Part shown: positions 47,592 through 57,014 of the stretch, one piece after another
How positions within the stretch are numbered: position 1 is the first letter of the stretch
How the letters are laid out: each line of letters opens with the position of its first letter
Source of the DNA: a virus
Reading direction: 5' to 3' (one strand)
Length of the DNA stretch: 64,000 nucleotides
Virus record (IMG/VR): IMGVR_UViG_3300045049_000286
Span: 43,981-107,980 of that record
Program-made: the position numbers and the translations under genes
Notes under the pieces: model-generated
Database searches by the model: none
Seen by the model: only the letters and a program-made list of their open reading frames with translations
Told to the model about the DNA's origin: nothing

Positions 47592-48530
47592 ATGCCTTTC
47601 CTCGCGAATGAGGACCAGGCCCTCAAGCAGAAGCTGAGCGGCCTGTTTGTGCATGATGCCACCTCCGGTACACAGCAGGGCCGCCCGGTTGTGGTGCGGT
47701 TCAAGAATCCCGAGTACGAGCTGTCCCAGTCGCAGTATCCGCTGATCATGCTCTCGCACACGAGCATCTCGAAGGCGGACGAACGCGAGTCGCGCGGATA
47801 TGTGCGCATCGGATACGCGCCCGAGGGCTATGCGGGCTGGGCGGACATGACCGACCCGGGCCAGTCTCCCTATTTCTCGCAGACGCCGATCCCGGTGAAC
47901 GTCGACTACCGGATCGACGTCTTCGCGCGCAAGCAGACGCACCTGATCGACCTGACCGCGCAGTTGATGAGCTTCGCGTTCCTCCCGGATCGGCTCGGTT
48001 TCCTGGTCATCCCGCAGGACGGCACCACGCGGCGCCTGGACGTCCTCGGCGGGCCGGAATACATCGAGTCCAAGGACGAACTGGGCAAGCGCCTTTTCAC
48101 CGCCGTGTGGTCGATCCGCATCAGCTCCGAAATCTTCCTGGCCACCATCGACCAGCTCACGCCGGCGCAGAAGACGATCATCAACCTGGTCGACCTGGAG
48201 CAGTTCCAGGACGGATACCTCACCCCGCTCGATCCCCCGCTGACCGTCACCCGGCCCAAGCTCGTGCCGGCCACGACGACGCTGCCGGCCGGTCACGTCG
48301 GGGTGCCCTACCAGCAGTCGCTCAGCGCCACCGGCGGCATCGCGCCGTACCAGTGGGTGCTTCAAAACGGCGCGCTACCAGCGGGGCTGTACCTCGCCCC
48401 GGAGGGCGTGATCTTCGGAACCCCCACCGTGCCCACAACCGCGCAGACGTTCACGGTCGCCTGCACCGACTCGGCCGTCTACGGGCCGCAGACGGCTCCG
48501 CAGCTACTCACGCTCACGATCGGGAGCTGA
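47592..48530 (+). CDS. Tail terminator/neck protein with C-terminal Ig-like domain, 312 aa
   Basis: ATG at 47592. About 210 residues of a mixed fold (PVVVRFKNPEYELSQSQYPL; IPVNVDYRIDVFARKQTHLI) precede a C-terminal Ig-like He_PIG repeat (LPAGHVGVPYQQSLSATGGI, APYQWVLQNGALPAGLYL). Ig-like additions on virion proteins often bind host surface sugars. Being directly before the sheath suggests a tail terminator or neck role. Confidence 0.75.
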   Translation: MPFLANEDQALKQKLSGLFVHDATSGTQQGRPVVVRFKNPEYELSQSQYPLIMLSHTSISKADERESRGYVRIGYAPEGYAGWADMTDPGQSPYFSQTPIPVNVDYRIDVFARKQTHLIDLTAQLMSFAFLPDRLGFLVIPQDGTTRRLDVLGGPEYIESKDELGKRLFTAVWSIRISSEIFLATIDQLTPAQKTIINLVDLEQFQDGYLTPLDPPLTVTRPKLVPATTTLPAGHVGVPYQQSLSATGGIAPYQWVLQNGALPAGLYLAPEGVIFGTPTVPTTAQTFTVACTDSAVYGPQTAPQLLTLTIGS

Positions 48531-48533
48531 CCT

Positions 48534-50537
48534 ATGACCACACCCGTCTACCCGTACAAGCGGCCCGGCGTCTACGTGTCGGAGACGCTGCTGCCGCTTC
48601 CCACGCCGGCCGTCGCCCCCGGGACAGCGGTCGCGGCATTCGTGGGCACCCACAACGCCGGCCCCACCACGCCGACGCTGATCTCGTCCTGGGCTCAGTT
48701 CCTGTCGCTGTATGGCGGGTTCGGCTCCGGCATCGACGTGCTCCCGTTCAGCGTCTACGAGTACTTCGCGAACGGCGGCAACCGGGCCTACATACTGCGG
48801 GCGGTCGCCTCGGACGCGGCGGCGGCTTCCGTCACGCTGAACAACGTCCCGATCCCGCCGGCGAGCACCCAGACGCCGACGCCTCCCGGAACGGCGCCTA
48901 CGGGCTCGGGTACCGCGCCGTCGAACCCGGTCGCCGGCGTGACGCTGACGTCCGTCACCTCGCCGGTGATCAACCCCGAGCAGACCGCGCTCGGGGTGAC
49001 GTTCCAGTCGCTGACCGGCACGGGCAACGCGATCGACGCCTACCTGGTGACCTGCACGCCCCCGGCGGGTTCGGGTCTGACGACGCAGCAGGTGTGGTTC
49101 CCGCAGCCGGGCACCCAGGGCGCCTGCAACATCGTCTTCGGCGGCCTGCAGCCCGGGACGACGTACACCATCCAGGTCGTGCCCTACAAGGGCACCAGCG
49201 CCGGGCCGGGCATCGCGAGCCCGCCGACGTTCTCCACCCTGGCTCCCTACACGGCGGTGCCCGCGCTCAAGATCACTGCGCTGGGGCTCGGGGCTTACGG
49301 CAACAACATCTACATCGACACCGCCGCGTCGTGGACGAGCGGCCGGTTCCACCTGTTCGTGAAGGTCGGCAGCGACGCTGCGGCGAGCCTGGTGGAGACC
49401 TGGCAGGACGTCTCGCTGAACCCCACCGACCCGCGCTACGTGGTGTCGATGCTGAACGCCCCGCAGGGCGGGTCTGCGTACATCCAGGTGCAGAACATGC
49501 TGCCGCCGGCGTCCCCGCAGCCCGGCACCGGGCAGACCCCGGACGGCTCCTGGTTCCCCGTGCTCGGCAACGGGTTCCGGCTCGCGAGCGGCTCCGACGG
49601 CGTGCAGGCGGTGAACCTGTCGACGTCGCTGACCAACCAGTTCGCCTCCATCGCGGACGTGCTGCTGCTGAACCTGTGCGGTCAGTTCACCGCGAACTCC
49701 GGCATCCCCGCGCAGACGGTCATCAACGCGGCCCTGTCGTGGGTGATCAACCGGGGCCGGGCGTTCATGGTGCTGGACGCGCCGCAGGTGCCGGCGCCGG
49801 CGGACTCCACCGCCGCGACGTCCGCGTACCTGTCCCTGCTGCCGTCCGCGACGCCACCCGGCTCCTACCAGCCCACGACCTCGTACGCGGCGATGTACGG
49901 GCCGTGGCTGCAGTGCTCGGACCCCGCCGGCGCCTCGGTGCAGGCCACCCGGATGCTGCCGCCGGCTGGCGCGGTGATGGGCCAGTTCGCGCAGGCCGAC
50001 GCGAAGGTGGGCCCCAACCAGGCCCCAGCCGGTGTCGGTTACCCCCTGATCGGCGTCGTCGGGGTGGAGCACCAGTTCACCAACGACCAGCTCGACAGCC
50101 TCAACATCGCCGGCATGGACGTCATCCGGCCGGTCCCGGCGTCGGGGTTCTGCATTATGGGCGTGCGCACCCTCAAGGCCGGAATGCCGGACCGGTACAT
50201 CCCGATCCGCCGCATGCTGACCTACCTGGAGGACCTGCTCACCAAGGCCACCCAGTTCGCGCTTTTCGCGCCGAACGGGCCGCAGCTTTGGCAGACCATC
50301 ACGGCGGTGTGCCAGCAGCAGCTCAACGTGGCGATGATGTCCGGACAGCTCGCCGGCAGCACGCCCGACCAGGCGTTCTTCGTGATCTGCGACGACACGA
50401 ACAACACGCCGGCCTCCGTCGCCAACGGGGAGATCCACATCAGCGTCGGCGCCGCGCTGGAGACGCCCGGCGAATTCATCGTCCTGCAGATCTCGCAGTA
50501 CCAGGGCGGCATCTCCACCACGACCACGAGCCTGTAA
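48534..50537 (+). CDS. Contractile tail sheath protein, 667 aa
   Basis: ATG three bases after the previous stop. The N-terminus (YKRPGVYVSETLLPLPTPAV) and the C-terminal domain (MLTYLEDLLTKATQFALFAP ... NGEIHISVGAALETPGEFIV) are typical of phage sheath proteins. Residues about 145-225 look like an inserted fibronectin-III-type domain (VTLTSVTSPVI ... LQPGTTYTIQVVPYKGTSAG). The sheath contracts to drive the tube through the cell envelope. This gene shows the phage is a myovirus. Confidence 0.92.
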   Translation: MTTPVYPYKRPGVYVSETLLPLPTPAVAPGTAVAAFVGTHNAGPTTPTLISSWAQFLSLYGGFGSGIDVLPFSVYEYFANGGNRAYILRAVASDAAAASVTLNNVPIPPASTQTPTPPGTAPTGSGTAPSNPVAGVTLTSVTSPVINPEQTALGVTFQSLTGTGNAIDAYLVTCTPPAGSGLTTQQVWFPQPGTQGACNIVFGGLQPGTTYTIQVVPYKGTSAGPGIASPPTFSTLAPYTAVPALKITALGLGAYGNNIYIDTAASWTSGRFHLFVKVGSDAAASLVETWQDVSLNPTDPRYVVSMLNAPQGGSAYIQVQNMLPPASPQPGTGQTPDGSWFPVLGNGFRLASGSDGVQAVNLSTSLTNQFASIADVLLLNLCGQFTANSGIPAQTVINAALSWVINRGRAFMVLDAPQVPAPADSTAATSAYLSLLPSATPPGSYQPTTSYAAMYGPWLQCSDPAGASVQATRMLPPAGAVMGQFAQADAKVGPNQAPAGVGYPLIGVVGVEHQFTNDQLDSLNIAGMDVIRPVPASGFCIMGVRTLKAGMPDRYIPIRRMLTYLEDLLTKATQFALFAPNGPQLWQTITAVCQQQLNVAMMSGQLAGSTPDQAFFVICDDTNNTPASVANGEIHISVGAALETPGEFIVLQISQYQGGISTTTTSL

Positions 50538-50553
50538 GGGCAGGTGAATTCAG

Positions 50554-51141
50554 ATGGCCACGGCGACAACCACCCAGCAGTCCAGCTCTTTCGCGCACAT
50601 CCAGACCGACCCGCTTCGGACGTTCAAGTTCCAGGTGCTCATCCACCACGGCAACCTGGACTCCTCCAAGCGCGTCCCGCAGATGGGCTTCATGTCCGTG
50701 TCCGGCCTGTCGATGACCACGGACGTCGTGGTCTACCGCCAGGGCGGGATGAACACGACTACCCAGAAGATGCCCGGTCAGAGCGACTACGCCCCACTCA
50801 CGCTCTCGCGCGGACTGATATGCGGCGACGCGGACCTGTTCGCGTGGACGCAGCAGATGTTCGCGGTCGTGCAGGGCACCGGGTCGCAGTCCGGCGCGAG
50901 CGAGTTCCGCTCCACGATCGACATCTTCCTGCTCGACCACCCGGTCAACACCCGCACCGTCACCTACAAGGCGGGCTGGCGCGTCTACAACGCCTGGCCC
51001 ACGTCCGTGGCCTTCGGCGACCTCGACGCGGGAAGCAACGGCGTCGAACTGCAGCAGATCACCTTCGCCCACGAGGGCTGGGACTTCAAGATCGCGAACA
51101 CCTACGGGCCCAACGGCAAGATCAGCCCCTTCGCCGCGTAA
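50554..51141 (+). CDS. Tail tube protein, 195 aa
   Basis: ATG after AGGGCAGGTGAATTCAG. The sequence (DPLRTFKFQVLIHHGNLDSS; GFMSVSGLSMTTDVVVYRQG) matches the T4 gp19-like tube family used by phages and contractile injection systems. It forms the inner tube beneath the sheath encoded upstream. Confidence 0.92.
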   Translation: MATATTTQQSSSFAHIQTDPLRTFKFQVLIHHGNLDSSKRVPQMGFMSVSGLSMTTDVVVYRQGGMNTTTQKMPGQSDYAPLTLSRGLICGDADLFAWTQQMFAVVQGTGSQSGASEFRSTIDIFLLDHPVNTRTVTYKAGWRVYNAWPTSVAFGDLDAGSNGVELQQITFAHEGWDFKIANTYGPNGKISPFAA

Positions 51142-51162
51142 CCACACGGAAGAGACTCGGAA

Positions 51163-52023
51163 ATGGAACAGGTACCGGACTTCACCACATTCGGAGATCA
51201 GACCTTCTCGGCCGCCTCCTCACCGCAGGAGGCGGTCGCCGCCAGCCAGGCATTCCTCAAGGAGGACCGCGCCTCCGGAATGCCCACCATGCAGGCCGCC
51301 CCAGACGTCTTCGTCACCCTCCACCACGGCATCAAGAACCCCACCTCACTGGAGTTCCTGCGCGACGCCGAGGTCCGCGAACTGAACGGACAGGACGAGG
51401 AAGCCATCGCGCGCTGCAACGGCAACCTCGCCCGCGTCATGGACACCATCGTCGTGCGCGGCACCCGCCGCATCGGCTCCCAGTTCATGACCCGCGAACT
51501 GGCCGACCAGCTCCTGATCGGGGATCGCGAACAGCTCCTGCTCGCGATCCGCGAGGCCACCTTCGGCCCCACCGTGGAATTCGAGAAGCTCCCCTGCCCG
51601 CACTGCGGCGACAAGGTCGACCTGTCCTACGCCCTGTCCGACGTGCCCGTGGTGAAGCTCAAGGACCCCGACCAGGTCGAGTACAGGGTCGACCTGCGCC
51701 AGGGCGCCGTAGCCGTGGTGCGCCTGCCCAACGGCGCGGACCAGATGAAGATCCTTTCCCACGCCGACGAACCCGACGCCGTGCAAAACACCCGGATGCT
51801 CTCCCAGTGCCTGCTGCGCGTGGAATACCCCGACGGCGACACCGTCCCCGGCTCCCCCAAGCTCGCGCTGGAGCTGTCCATGGCCGACCGGCGTACCCTG
51901 CTCGACTTCCTGATGGCCACCCAGCCCGGCCCCCGCTTCAACCAGGCTGCTTTCGTGCACGACGGGTGCGGACAGGAGGTCCGCCTGCCACTCAACCTGG
52001 CGATCCTGTTTCGCGGACTGTAA
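51163..52023 (+). CDS. Baseplate/tail assembly chaperone (T4 gp26-like), 286 aa
   Basis: ATG 51163 with GGAAGAGACTCGGAA upstream. A helical N-terminal region is followed by a zinc site (CPHCGDKVDLS near residue 145 and DGCGQEV near the end). This pattern is that of T4-like baseplate proteins that follow the tube gene. The stop at 52021 lies inside another open frame that continues to 52159, a classical position for programmed frameshifting. Confidence 0.78.
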   Translation: MEQVPDFTTFGDQTFSAASSPQEAVAASQAFLKEDRASGMPTMQAAPDVFVTLHHGIKNPTSLEFLRDAEVRELNGQDEEAIARCNGNLARVMDTIVVRGTRRIGSQFMTRELADQLLIGDREQLLLAIREATFGPTVEFEKLPCPHCGDKVDLSYALSDVPVVKLKDPDQVEYRVDLRQGAVAVVRLPNGADQMKILSHADEPDAVQNTRMLSQCLLRVEYPDGDTVPGSPKLALELSMADRRTLLDFLMATQPGPRFNQAAFVHDGCGQEVRLPLNLAILFRGL

Positions 52024-52159
52024 CCACCGGCGCGCATTCCTCGACTACCAGCTCCTCACCCGCGTCCACCCCGGATGGCCGCTGACGCAGATCAAGGAGT
52101 TGAGCATCCGCGAACGGGCGCACTGGGTGCGACTGGCCAGGTGGGAAATGAACCGATAA
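52013..52159 (+). CDS. C-terminal extension of the tail assembly chaperone, +1 frame, about 48 aa
   Basis: The frame has no start codon near its beginning and overlaps the end of the 286-aa gene. It encodes RAFLDYQLLTRVHPGWPLTQ and then SIRERAHWVRLARWEMNR, like the second chaperone part in other phages. A shift at CTG TTT C (52006-52012) would join the two. Frameshift expression is inferred; an unnoticed indel is the alternative. Confidence 0.55.
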   Translation, partial: ADCNHRRAFLDYQLLTRVHPGWPLTQIKELSIRERAHWVRLARWEMNR

Positions 52160-52175
52160 TCGCCGTTCCTACAAT
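52143..52175 (+). promoter_or_regulatory. Possible promoter, weak match to the phage motif
   Basis: ATAATCGCCGTTCC followed by TACAAT (52170-52175) resembles the last 20 bp of the motif before terminase and gpJ, but the upstream block is poor. It would serve the tape-measure group starting at 52218. Confidence 0.4.
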
Positions 52176-52217
52176 CCGGAGGAACGGCTCGCCCACGAAT
52201 CCAAATGCGAGGTCACC

Positions 52218-52433
52218 ATGGCTTTTCTCGCTCCCCTCGCGGAAGTCGCTGCCGAAGGCGGCGCGGCGGAGGCGGCCGGCGGCGCGGCGGCCGAGGGCGG
52301 CAGCGGCGGAGGCGGATTCGCCTCCCGTATGCTCTCCGGCCTCCAGTTCGGCGGCGGCGGAAAGAAGAAGCAGTCCAGCCCGTCCCAGAGCACCGGCGGC
52401 GGCACTGTCGAGAACGACGCGAGCCTTTCATGA
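52218..52433 (+). CDS. Ala/Gly-rich small protein, 71 aa
   Basis: ATG after GCGAGGTCACC. The first half is Ala/Glu/Gly-rich (AEVAAEGGAAEAAGGAAAEG), then FASRMLSGLQFGGGGKKK and a Ser-rich tail. Its stop overlaps the next ATG. Possibly a tape-measure partner; not recognised. Confidence 0.66.
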   Translation: MAFLAPLAEVAAEGGAAEAAGGAAAEGGSGGGGFASRMLSGLQFGGGGKKKQSSPSQSTGGGTVENDASLS

Positions 52434-53359
52434 CGTCCCCCGCGCACCCGTCGCTGTTCGCGCACATGGTGGATGGGGCCTCCGTGCACACCGCAGGCAG
52501 TCACGCGCTGGCCACCGCCGTGGCGCACCACGAGGCGCAGCAGCGCAATCACCACGTGCTGGTCGAGCACAACCGCAGCCAGCTCCAGTCCGCGCAGGCG
52601 AACGTCCAGCACGAGCGCGACGCCCACGCCAGGCGCATGGAGTCGCACCCGAAGCTGGTGCGCGCCCGCACGGAGGAAGAGAACGCGAGCACTGCGCGTG
52701 AAGGCGCCCGCCACGCCCACCGGCTCAACCAGAACGACGTCGCCGACGCACGCAACAAGGCGAAGGCGGCGCGGCGCAAGGCGGAAGCCGCGAAGCAGAG
52801 CTTCGGGGAGGGCTCGGCCGAGCACAAGGCTGCTGCCAAGAAGGCCGCCGCCGCGCGCACCGCGCACGAGAAGGCGCAGGCGAAGGCGGACGAGTCCCTC
52901 AAGGCGCTGCGCGCGGTGTCCGAGCACAAGCGCAGGGTCACCATCGACCGGCAGAAGGCGGAGAAGAAGCAGAGCGAGAAGGGGAGGACGGCGGTCCGCG
53001 CGGCGCAGCAGGCCGAGCGCGCCGAGCGGCGCACCGGGCGCGCTGCCGAGGGCGCGTCCAAGGCCGCCCTTGGGCACGCCAAGAGCCAGGTCGCCAAGGC
53101 CAAGGTCGAGCACAAGCACGAGGCCGCCCAGATCCGGCATATCCAGCGCCTGGACCGCGAGATCAACAAGGTGCACCAGATCGCGGCCCGTCACCACGAG
53201 AAGGTGGCGCGGATGCAGGCCAAGCACGAGCAGCAGGTCCACCGGCGTCTCGGCAACATCCACAAGAGCGCCCACAAGCTGGTCAAGCACACCGTGTCGA
53301 AGATGACCGAGCAGAAGAAGCCGGGCGCCGCTCTTCACAACGGGGCGAGGCTGACCTGA
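52430..53359 (+). CDS. Long Ala/Lys/His-rich coiled-coil protein, 309 aa
   Basis: ATG overlaps the preceding stop. After a short start (MTSPAHPSLFAHMVDGASVH) it is almost one continuous charged helix, very rich in Ala, Lys, Arg, His and Glu. It ends two bases before the tape measure gene. It could be a tape-measure chaperone or second tail-lumen protein. The histidine content is unusual. Not recognised. Confidence 0.72.
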   Translation: MTSPAHPSLFAHMVDGASVHTAGSHALATAVAHHEAQQRNHHVLVEHNRSQLQSAQANVQHERDAHARRMESHPKLVRARTEEENASTAREGARHAHRLNQNDVADARNKAKAARRKAEAAKQSFGEGSAEHKAAAKKAAAARTAHEKAQAKADESLKALRAVSEHKRRVTIDRQKAEKKQSEKGRTAVRAAQQAERAERRTGRAAEGASKAALGHAKSQVAKAKVEHKHEAAQIRHIQRLDREINKVHQIAARHHEKVARMQAKHEQQVHRRLGNIHKSAHKLVKHTVSKMTEQKKPGAALHNGARLT

Positions 53360-53360
53360 T

Positions 53361-56138
53361 ATGGCGACGCCGCCGCAGAACCCCATGCCCAATCCCCAGC
53401 AGGCCCAGAACGCGCAGAACCTCGCGCAAGGGACTCTGCTGGGGACGGCCGCTTTCCAGCGCACCATCGACCAGCTCGAACGGTTCCTAACGGACCTGAC
53501 GAACAAGGTCTCGCGGCAGACCGGGCTTGGTACCACGGGCATGGGAGCAGCGTCGCTGGGGCTGCCGACTGCGGGAGCCGGCGGCCTGCACGGCACACAG
53601 TCGACGATGTCGTCTGGGGCTTCCCAGCAGGCGCAACTGGCGGCGTGGCAGAGGGTATCGCCGACCCCCACGATGAAGCAGCAGTTCCTCAACGGCCTCT
53701 CGCCCACGCTGTTCGGCGGCAGCTTCCGCACCGGCAACTGGCGCGGCATGGGCGCGCGGCTCGCCGGCATGGGCGCACGCAGCGGACTGGACCTCGGCGG
53801 CGGCCTGGTCTCCGGCTACGGGTCCGGTCTTGGCGGCTTCGCCACGGCCGCCGACGCCTACGCCCGGCAGGCGATGCTGTGGCAGAACTCCTTCGGGCTG
53901 TCCGGCGGGACGCTCGCGCAGTCCTACGCCGGCAGGCTGATGCGGTTCGGCGGCCAGTACTGGGGCCAGGGGGCCGCCGACATGTTCTCCGCCGGGCTGA
54001 CCATCACCCAGCAGGCCGGCGCCCAGAACGCGGGCCGGCTGCTGAATGCCGCGTCGACCACGGCGATGCTCAACCCGGGCATGAGCCTGTCCCAGGTCGC
54101 CCAGATGCAGGCGAAGTTCACCGGAGCGCAGGGCTTCTACGCGCAGCAGATGTTCGGCATCACCCCGACCCGAGCGCCGGGCGGTGTGATCCGCGACCCG
54201 CTGCAGACGGTGCTGTCCCTGGCGAACCGTGTCAACGCGAACATCGGCGGCTTCGGCGCGCTCTCCCAGCAGGGCTTCACGGCCGAGATGATGCAGGGCG
54301 GCTCGCTGTCCACGTCGCTGGCCAACTTCGGGCGGGCGCAGGGCATGAGCGGCATGGAGCAGCAGGCCATGGCCAACCAGCTCGCCGCCGTGAACACGCT
54401 GGTGGCGAACGGGAAGATGAGCCCCGACCAGGCGGTGAAGCTCCTCAACACCTTCTCCGCCAGCCCGACCAGCGCGGCGGGAAAGGCCGCCTACGCGCAG
54501 ATGAAGTCGGCCGGCCTGTCGATCGCGGACACGCTCTCGGGCGCCCAGAACATCCTGCAGGGGCGCCAGGCCAACGGGTACCTCGGGGCGACGGCCGACT
54601 ACCTCGACGCGGCGAGGACGACCGCGAACACGCTGCAGGACATCTACGACCTGCTGAACAAGGTCCTCACGCCGTTCGCCGGACTCGCCGGCGCCTACGC
54701 CTCCGGCGGCGTTCTTGGCGCGGTGGGCAACATGTTCGGCCTCGGGACGAAGGCCCCTAACGCGGGCAGCTCCGTGCAGTCCAGCGAGCCGGCGGCCGTG
54801 CGCGCTTCGCAGGCGAGGTACGCCCAGTCCTACGCCGCCCAGCAGAAGTCCATCGCATCGAAGTACGGCCACTCCAGCATGCCCACCAGGGGCGGCGGCG
54901 CGTCCAGCGCATCCGGCGGCGGACAGGGCGGCTCCGGCTCCGTGGACGGCTCCGGCAGCCCCGCCGCGAACGCGTCCGCCGCGCTCGGCTTCGCGCAAAA
55001 GCAACTCGGCGACCCCTACGTCTGGGGCGGCACCGGCCCGAACGTGTGGGACTGCTCGGGTCTGACCCAGGCGGCCTGGGCGGCGGCCGGCGTCAAGCTG
55101 CCGCGCACCTCCGAGGAGCAGTCCAACGTCGGCATCATGATGTCGCTCGACCAGGCCGGCCCGGGTGACCTGATCTTCTACGGCTCCCCTGGTTCGGCGC
55201 CGCACGTCGGTATCGTGTCCGGCCCGGATCAGGTCCTGGAGGCGCCGCACACCGGCGACGTCGTCAAGTACGAGCGCATCAGCGCCGACCCGAACTGGAA
55301 GTTCGCCCGCCGCGTCTCCGGGGGACTTGGAGCTGCGACCTCCAACCTGTCCGGCGGCACCCCGGGCAACGCGGCGAACAAGCAGTCCGGGATCGGCTCG
55401 GGCGGCTCAGTGCTCGGCGGCGAAGAGGTCGACATCCTCTCGGCCATCCTCGGGGGTAAGGGTTCCGGCGTCTCGTGGGGCAGCGCGGCCGGCGACTCCT
55501 CCGGGTCGCAGACCCAGCAGGCCGCCAACACCGCCAGCACCTCCGGCGCCGGCGGCGGGGTCAACACCAACGGCTACTCCTCCTCCGCGAAGGACGCGGT
55601 TGCGCTCGGCCAGCAGATGGCCGCCGCCTATGGATGGACTGGCAGCGAGTGGACCGCCCTGTTCAAGCTGTGGAACCAGGAATCGTCGTGGAACGCGAAC
55701 GCCGTCAACCCCAGCAGCGGCGCGTACGGCATCCCGCAGGCCCTCGGCCACGGCCACCCCTACAACCTCGGGGACGCCAAGGCGCAGATCGCGTGGGGCC
55801 TGGACTACATCAAGGGCCGCTACGGAGACCCCGCCACCGCGTGGGCGCACGAGGTCGCCCAGGGCTGGTACTCCGGCGGCATCAGTGAGGTCGTCGGCGA
55901 CAAGCTCGCCATGCTCCACGACGGCGAGATGGTGCTGACCGCCAACCAGGCCCGCGACGCCCGCCGGCGCGCGGCAGCCGGCGCCCCGAACGCGGGCGGC
56001 AACGTCACGATCCACATGGGCGGCGTCACGATCCAGATGGCCTCCGCCAGCACGAGCGAAGCCCAGAGCGCGGCGAAGACGTTCGTCGACTTCGTCGCCG
56101 CCGACGACCGCATCAAGACCTTGATGGGAGGCTGGTGA
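53361..56138 (+). CDS. Tape measure protein with NlpC/P60 and transglycosylase-like domains, 925 aa
   Basis: ATG 53361. The first 500 residues are helical and Gly/Ala/Gln-rich, as in tape measures. An NlpC/P60 peptidase follows (C565 in VWDCSGLTQAAW, H615 in APHVGI, H630 in EAPHTGD). Then a lysozyme-like transglycosylase (E774 in LWNQESSWNANAVNPSSGAY). A final part (GGNVTIHMGGVTIQMASAST) resembles tape-measure ends. The protein sets tail length and can cut peptidoglycan during DNA entry. Confidence 0.9.
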   Translation: MATPPQNPMPNPQQAQNAQNLAQGTLLGTAAFQRTIDQLERFLTDLTNKVSRQTGLGTTGMGAASLGLPTAGAGGLHGTQSTMSSGASQQAQLAAWQRVSPTPTMKQQFLNGLSPTLFGGSFRTGNWRGMGARLAGMGARSGLDLGGGLVSGYGSGLGGFATAADAYARQAMLWQNSFGLSGGTLAQSYAGRLMRFGGQYWGQGAADMFSAGLTITQQAGAQNAGRLLNAASTTAMLNPGMSLSQVAQMQAKFTGAQGFYAQQMFGITPTRAPGGVIRDPLQTVLSLANRVNANIGGFGALSQQGFTAEMMQGGSLSTSLANFGRAQGMSGMEQQAMANQLAAVNTLVANGKMSPDQAVKLLNTFSASPTSAAGKAAYAQMKSAGLSIADTLSGAQNILQGRQANGYLGATADYLDAARTTANTLQDIYDLLNKVLTPFAGLAGAYASGGVLGAVGNMFGLGTKAPNAGSSVQSSEPAAVRASQARYAQSYAAQQKSIASKYGHSSMPTRGGGASSASGGGQGGSGSVDGSGSPAANASAALGFAQKQLGDPYVWGGTGPNVWDCSGLTQAAWAAAGVKLPRTSEEQSNVGIMMSLDQAGPGDLIFYGSPGSAPHVGIVSGPDQVLEAPHTGDVVKYERISADPNWKFARRVSGGLGAATSNLSGGTPGNAANKQSGIGSGGSVLGGEEVDILSAILGGKGSGVSWGSAAGDSSGSQTQQAANTASTSGAGGGVNTNGYSSSAKDAVALGQQMAAAYGWTGSEWTALFKLWNQESSWNANAVNPSSGAYGIPQALGHGHPYNLGDAKAQIAWGLDYIKGRYGDPATAWAHEVAQGWYSGGISEVVGDKLAMLHDGEMVLTANQARDARRRAAAGAPNAGGNVTIHMGGVTIQMASASTSEAQSAAKTFVDFVAADDRIKTLMGGW

Positions 56139-57004
56139 TGGCCACGAACACCAGCTCGCCGGCGCCGCTTGGGCCCACGACCAACCCCGACTTCGACAAC
56201 CGCATCCTCGCTTACCCTCCGACGGCCGCGCTCGACGACAGCGCCTACGCGCCGATCCAGCTCGGCGGCGGTACTCAGCGGGCCCGCATCGCGCGCGGCT
56301 TCATGCAGTCGGCTGTCGGCCCCACCTACACCTCGGCCGGCACCGTGGCGACCACCGGGTACGGGGCGCCGATCTACTCCAGCCTGGGCACCCAGTACAC
56401 ACTGAACTTCCTGTACAACCCGTCCTCGATCGACGTGAGCTACAGCCTGGACTCCAACGCGCAGGTCATCCCGCCCTACCTGCGCTCCACCGCCGACACG
56501 GGCGTGGCGCTGACCGCGACCGGCGGCGCGCTGTCGTTCTCGCTTTTGTTCGACCGCACCTACGAGGTCAACGACAGCTCCAAGGTCGGCACCTACGCGC
56601 ACGACATCGGCGTCGGGGTCGACGCGCACGTGCTGTACGGGCTGTGCGGGATCACGATGCCGCTGCAGCAGACCGTCGACCTGAACTCCAGCAGCAAGTC
56701 CTCGGTGGCTCCGACGAGCGGGCAGACGACGTCGGTGAACCAGGCCATCAAGCTCACCCCGAACGCCATCGCCGGCACGATGCAGATGCTGCCCGTGTGG
56801 GTCACCTTCGCGCAGATCCCCTGGTCGCAGTACGGCACCGCCAACGGGGGCCGGATGACGATGCCGGACATCTCCCTGCAGCGGTACTTCGGCTACATCA
56901 CCAGCATCCAGGTGTCGTTCACGCACTTCAACCAGCGCATGGTGCCGTTCCGCTGCGGGATGCAGATCACCGTCGCCCTGCTGTCGTCGGCCGGCTACAC
57001 GTAA
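56138..57004 (+). CDS. Baseplate hub/tube-initiator-like protein, 288 aa
   Basis: ATG overlaps the preceding stop (GGTGATGG). Mixed beta fold (YTLNFLYNPSSIDVSYSLDS; GALSFSLLFDRTYEV). Genes in this position, before an LysM gene and gpD, encode the CIS-type baseplate tube protein that caps the tube. Assignment rests on position and general likeness. Confidence 0.74.
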   Translation: MATNTSSPAPLGPTTNPDFDNRILAYPPTAALDDSAYAPIQLGGGTQRARIARGFMQSAVGPTYTSAGTVATTGYGAPIYSSLGTQYTLNFLYNPSSIDVSYSLDSNAQVIPPYLRSTADTGVALTATGGALSFSLLFDRTYEVNDSSKVGTYAHDIGVGVDAHVLYGLCGITMPLQQTVDLNSSSKSSVAPTSGQTTSVNQAIKLTPNAIAGTMQMLPVWVTFAQIPWSQYGTANGGRMTMPDISLQRYFGYITSIQVSFTHFNQRMVPFRCGMQITVALLSSAGYT

Positions 57005-57014
57005 GGAGCCAGGT

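Noticed and set aside
48504-50438. 644-codon leftward frame opposite the sheath gene
   Set aside because: Antisense shadow of a clearly recognised sheath gene with Arg/Gly/Val-biased composition.
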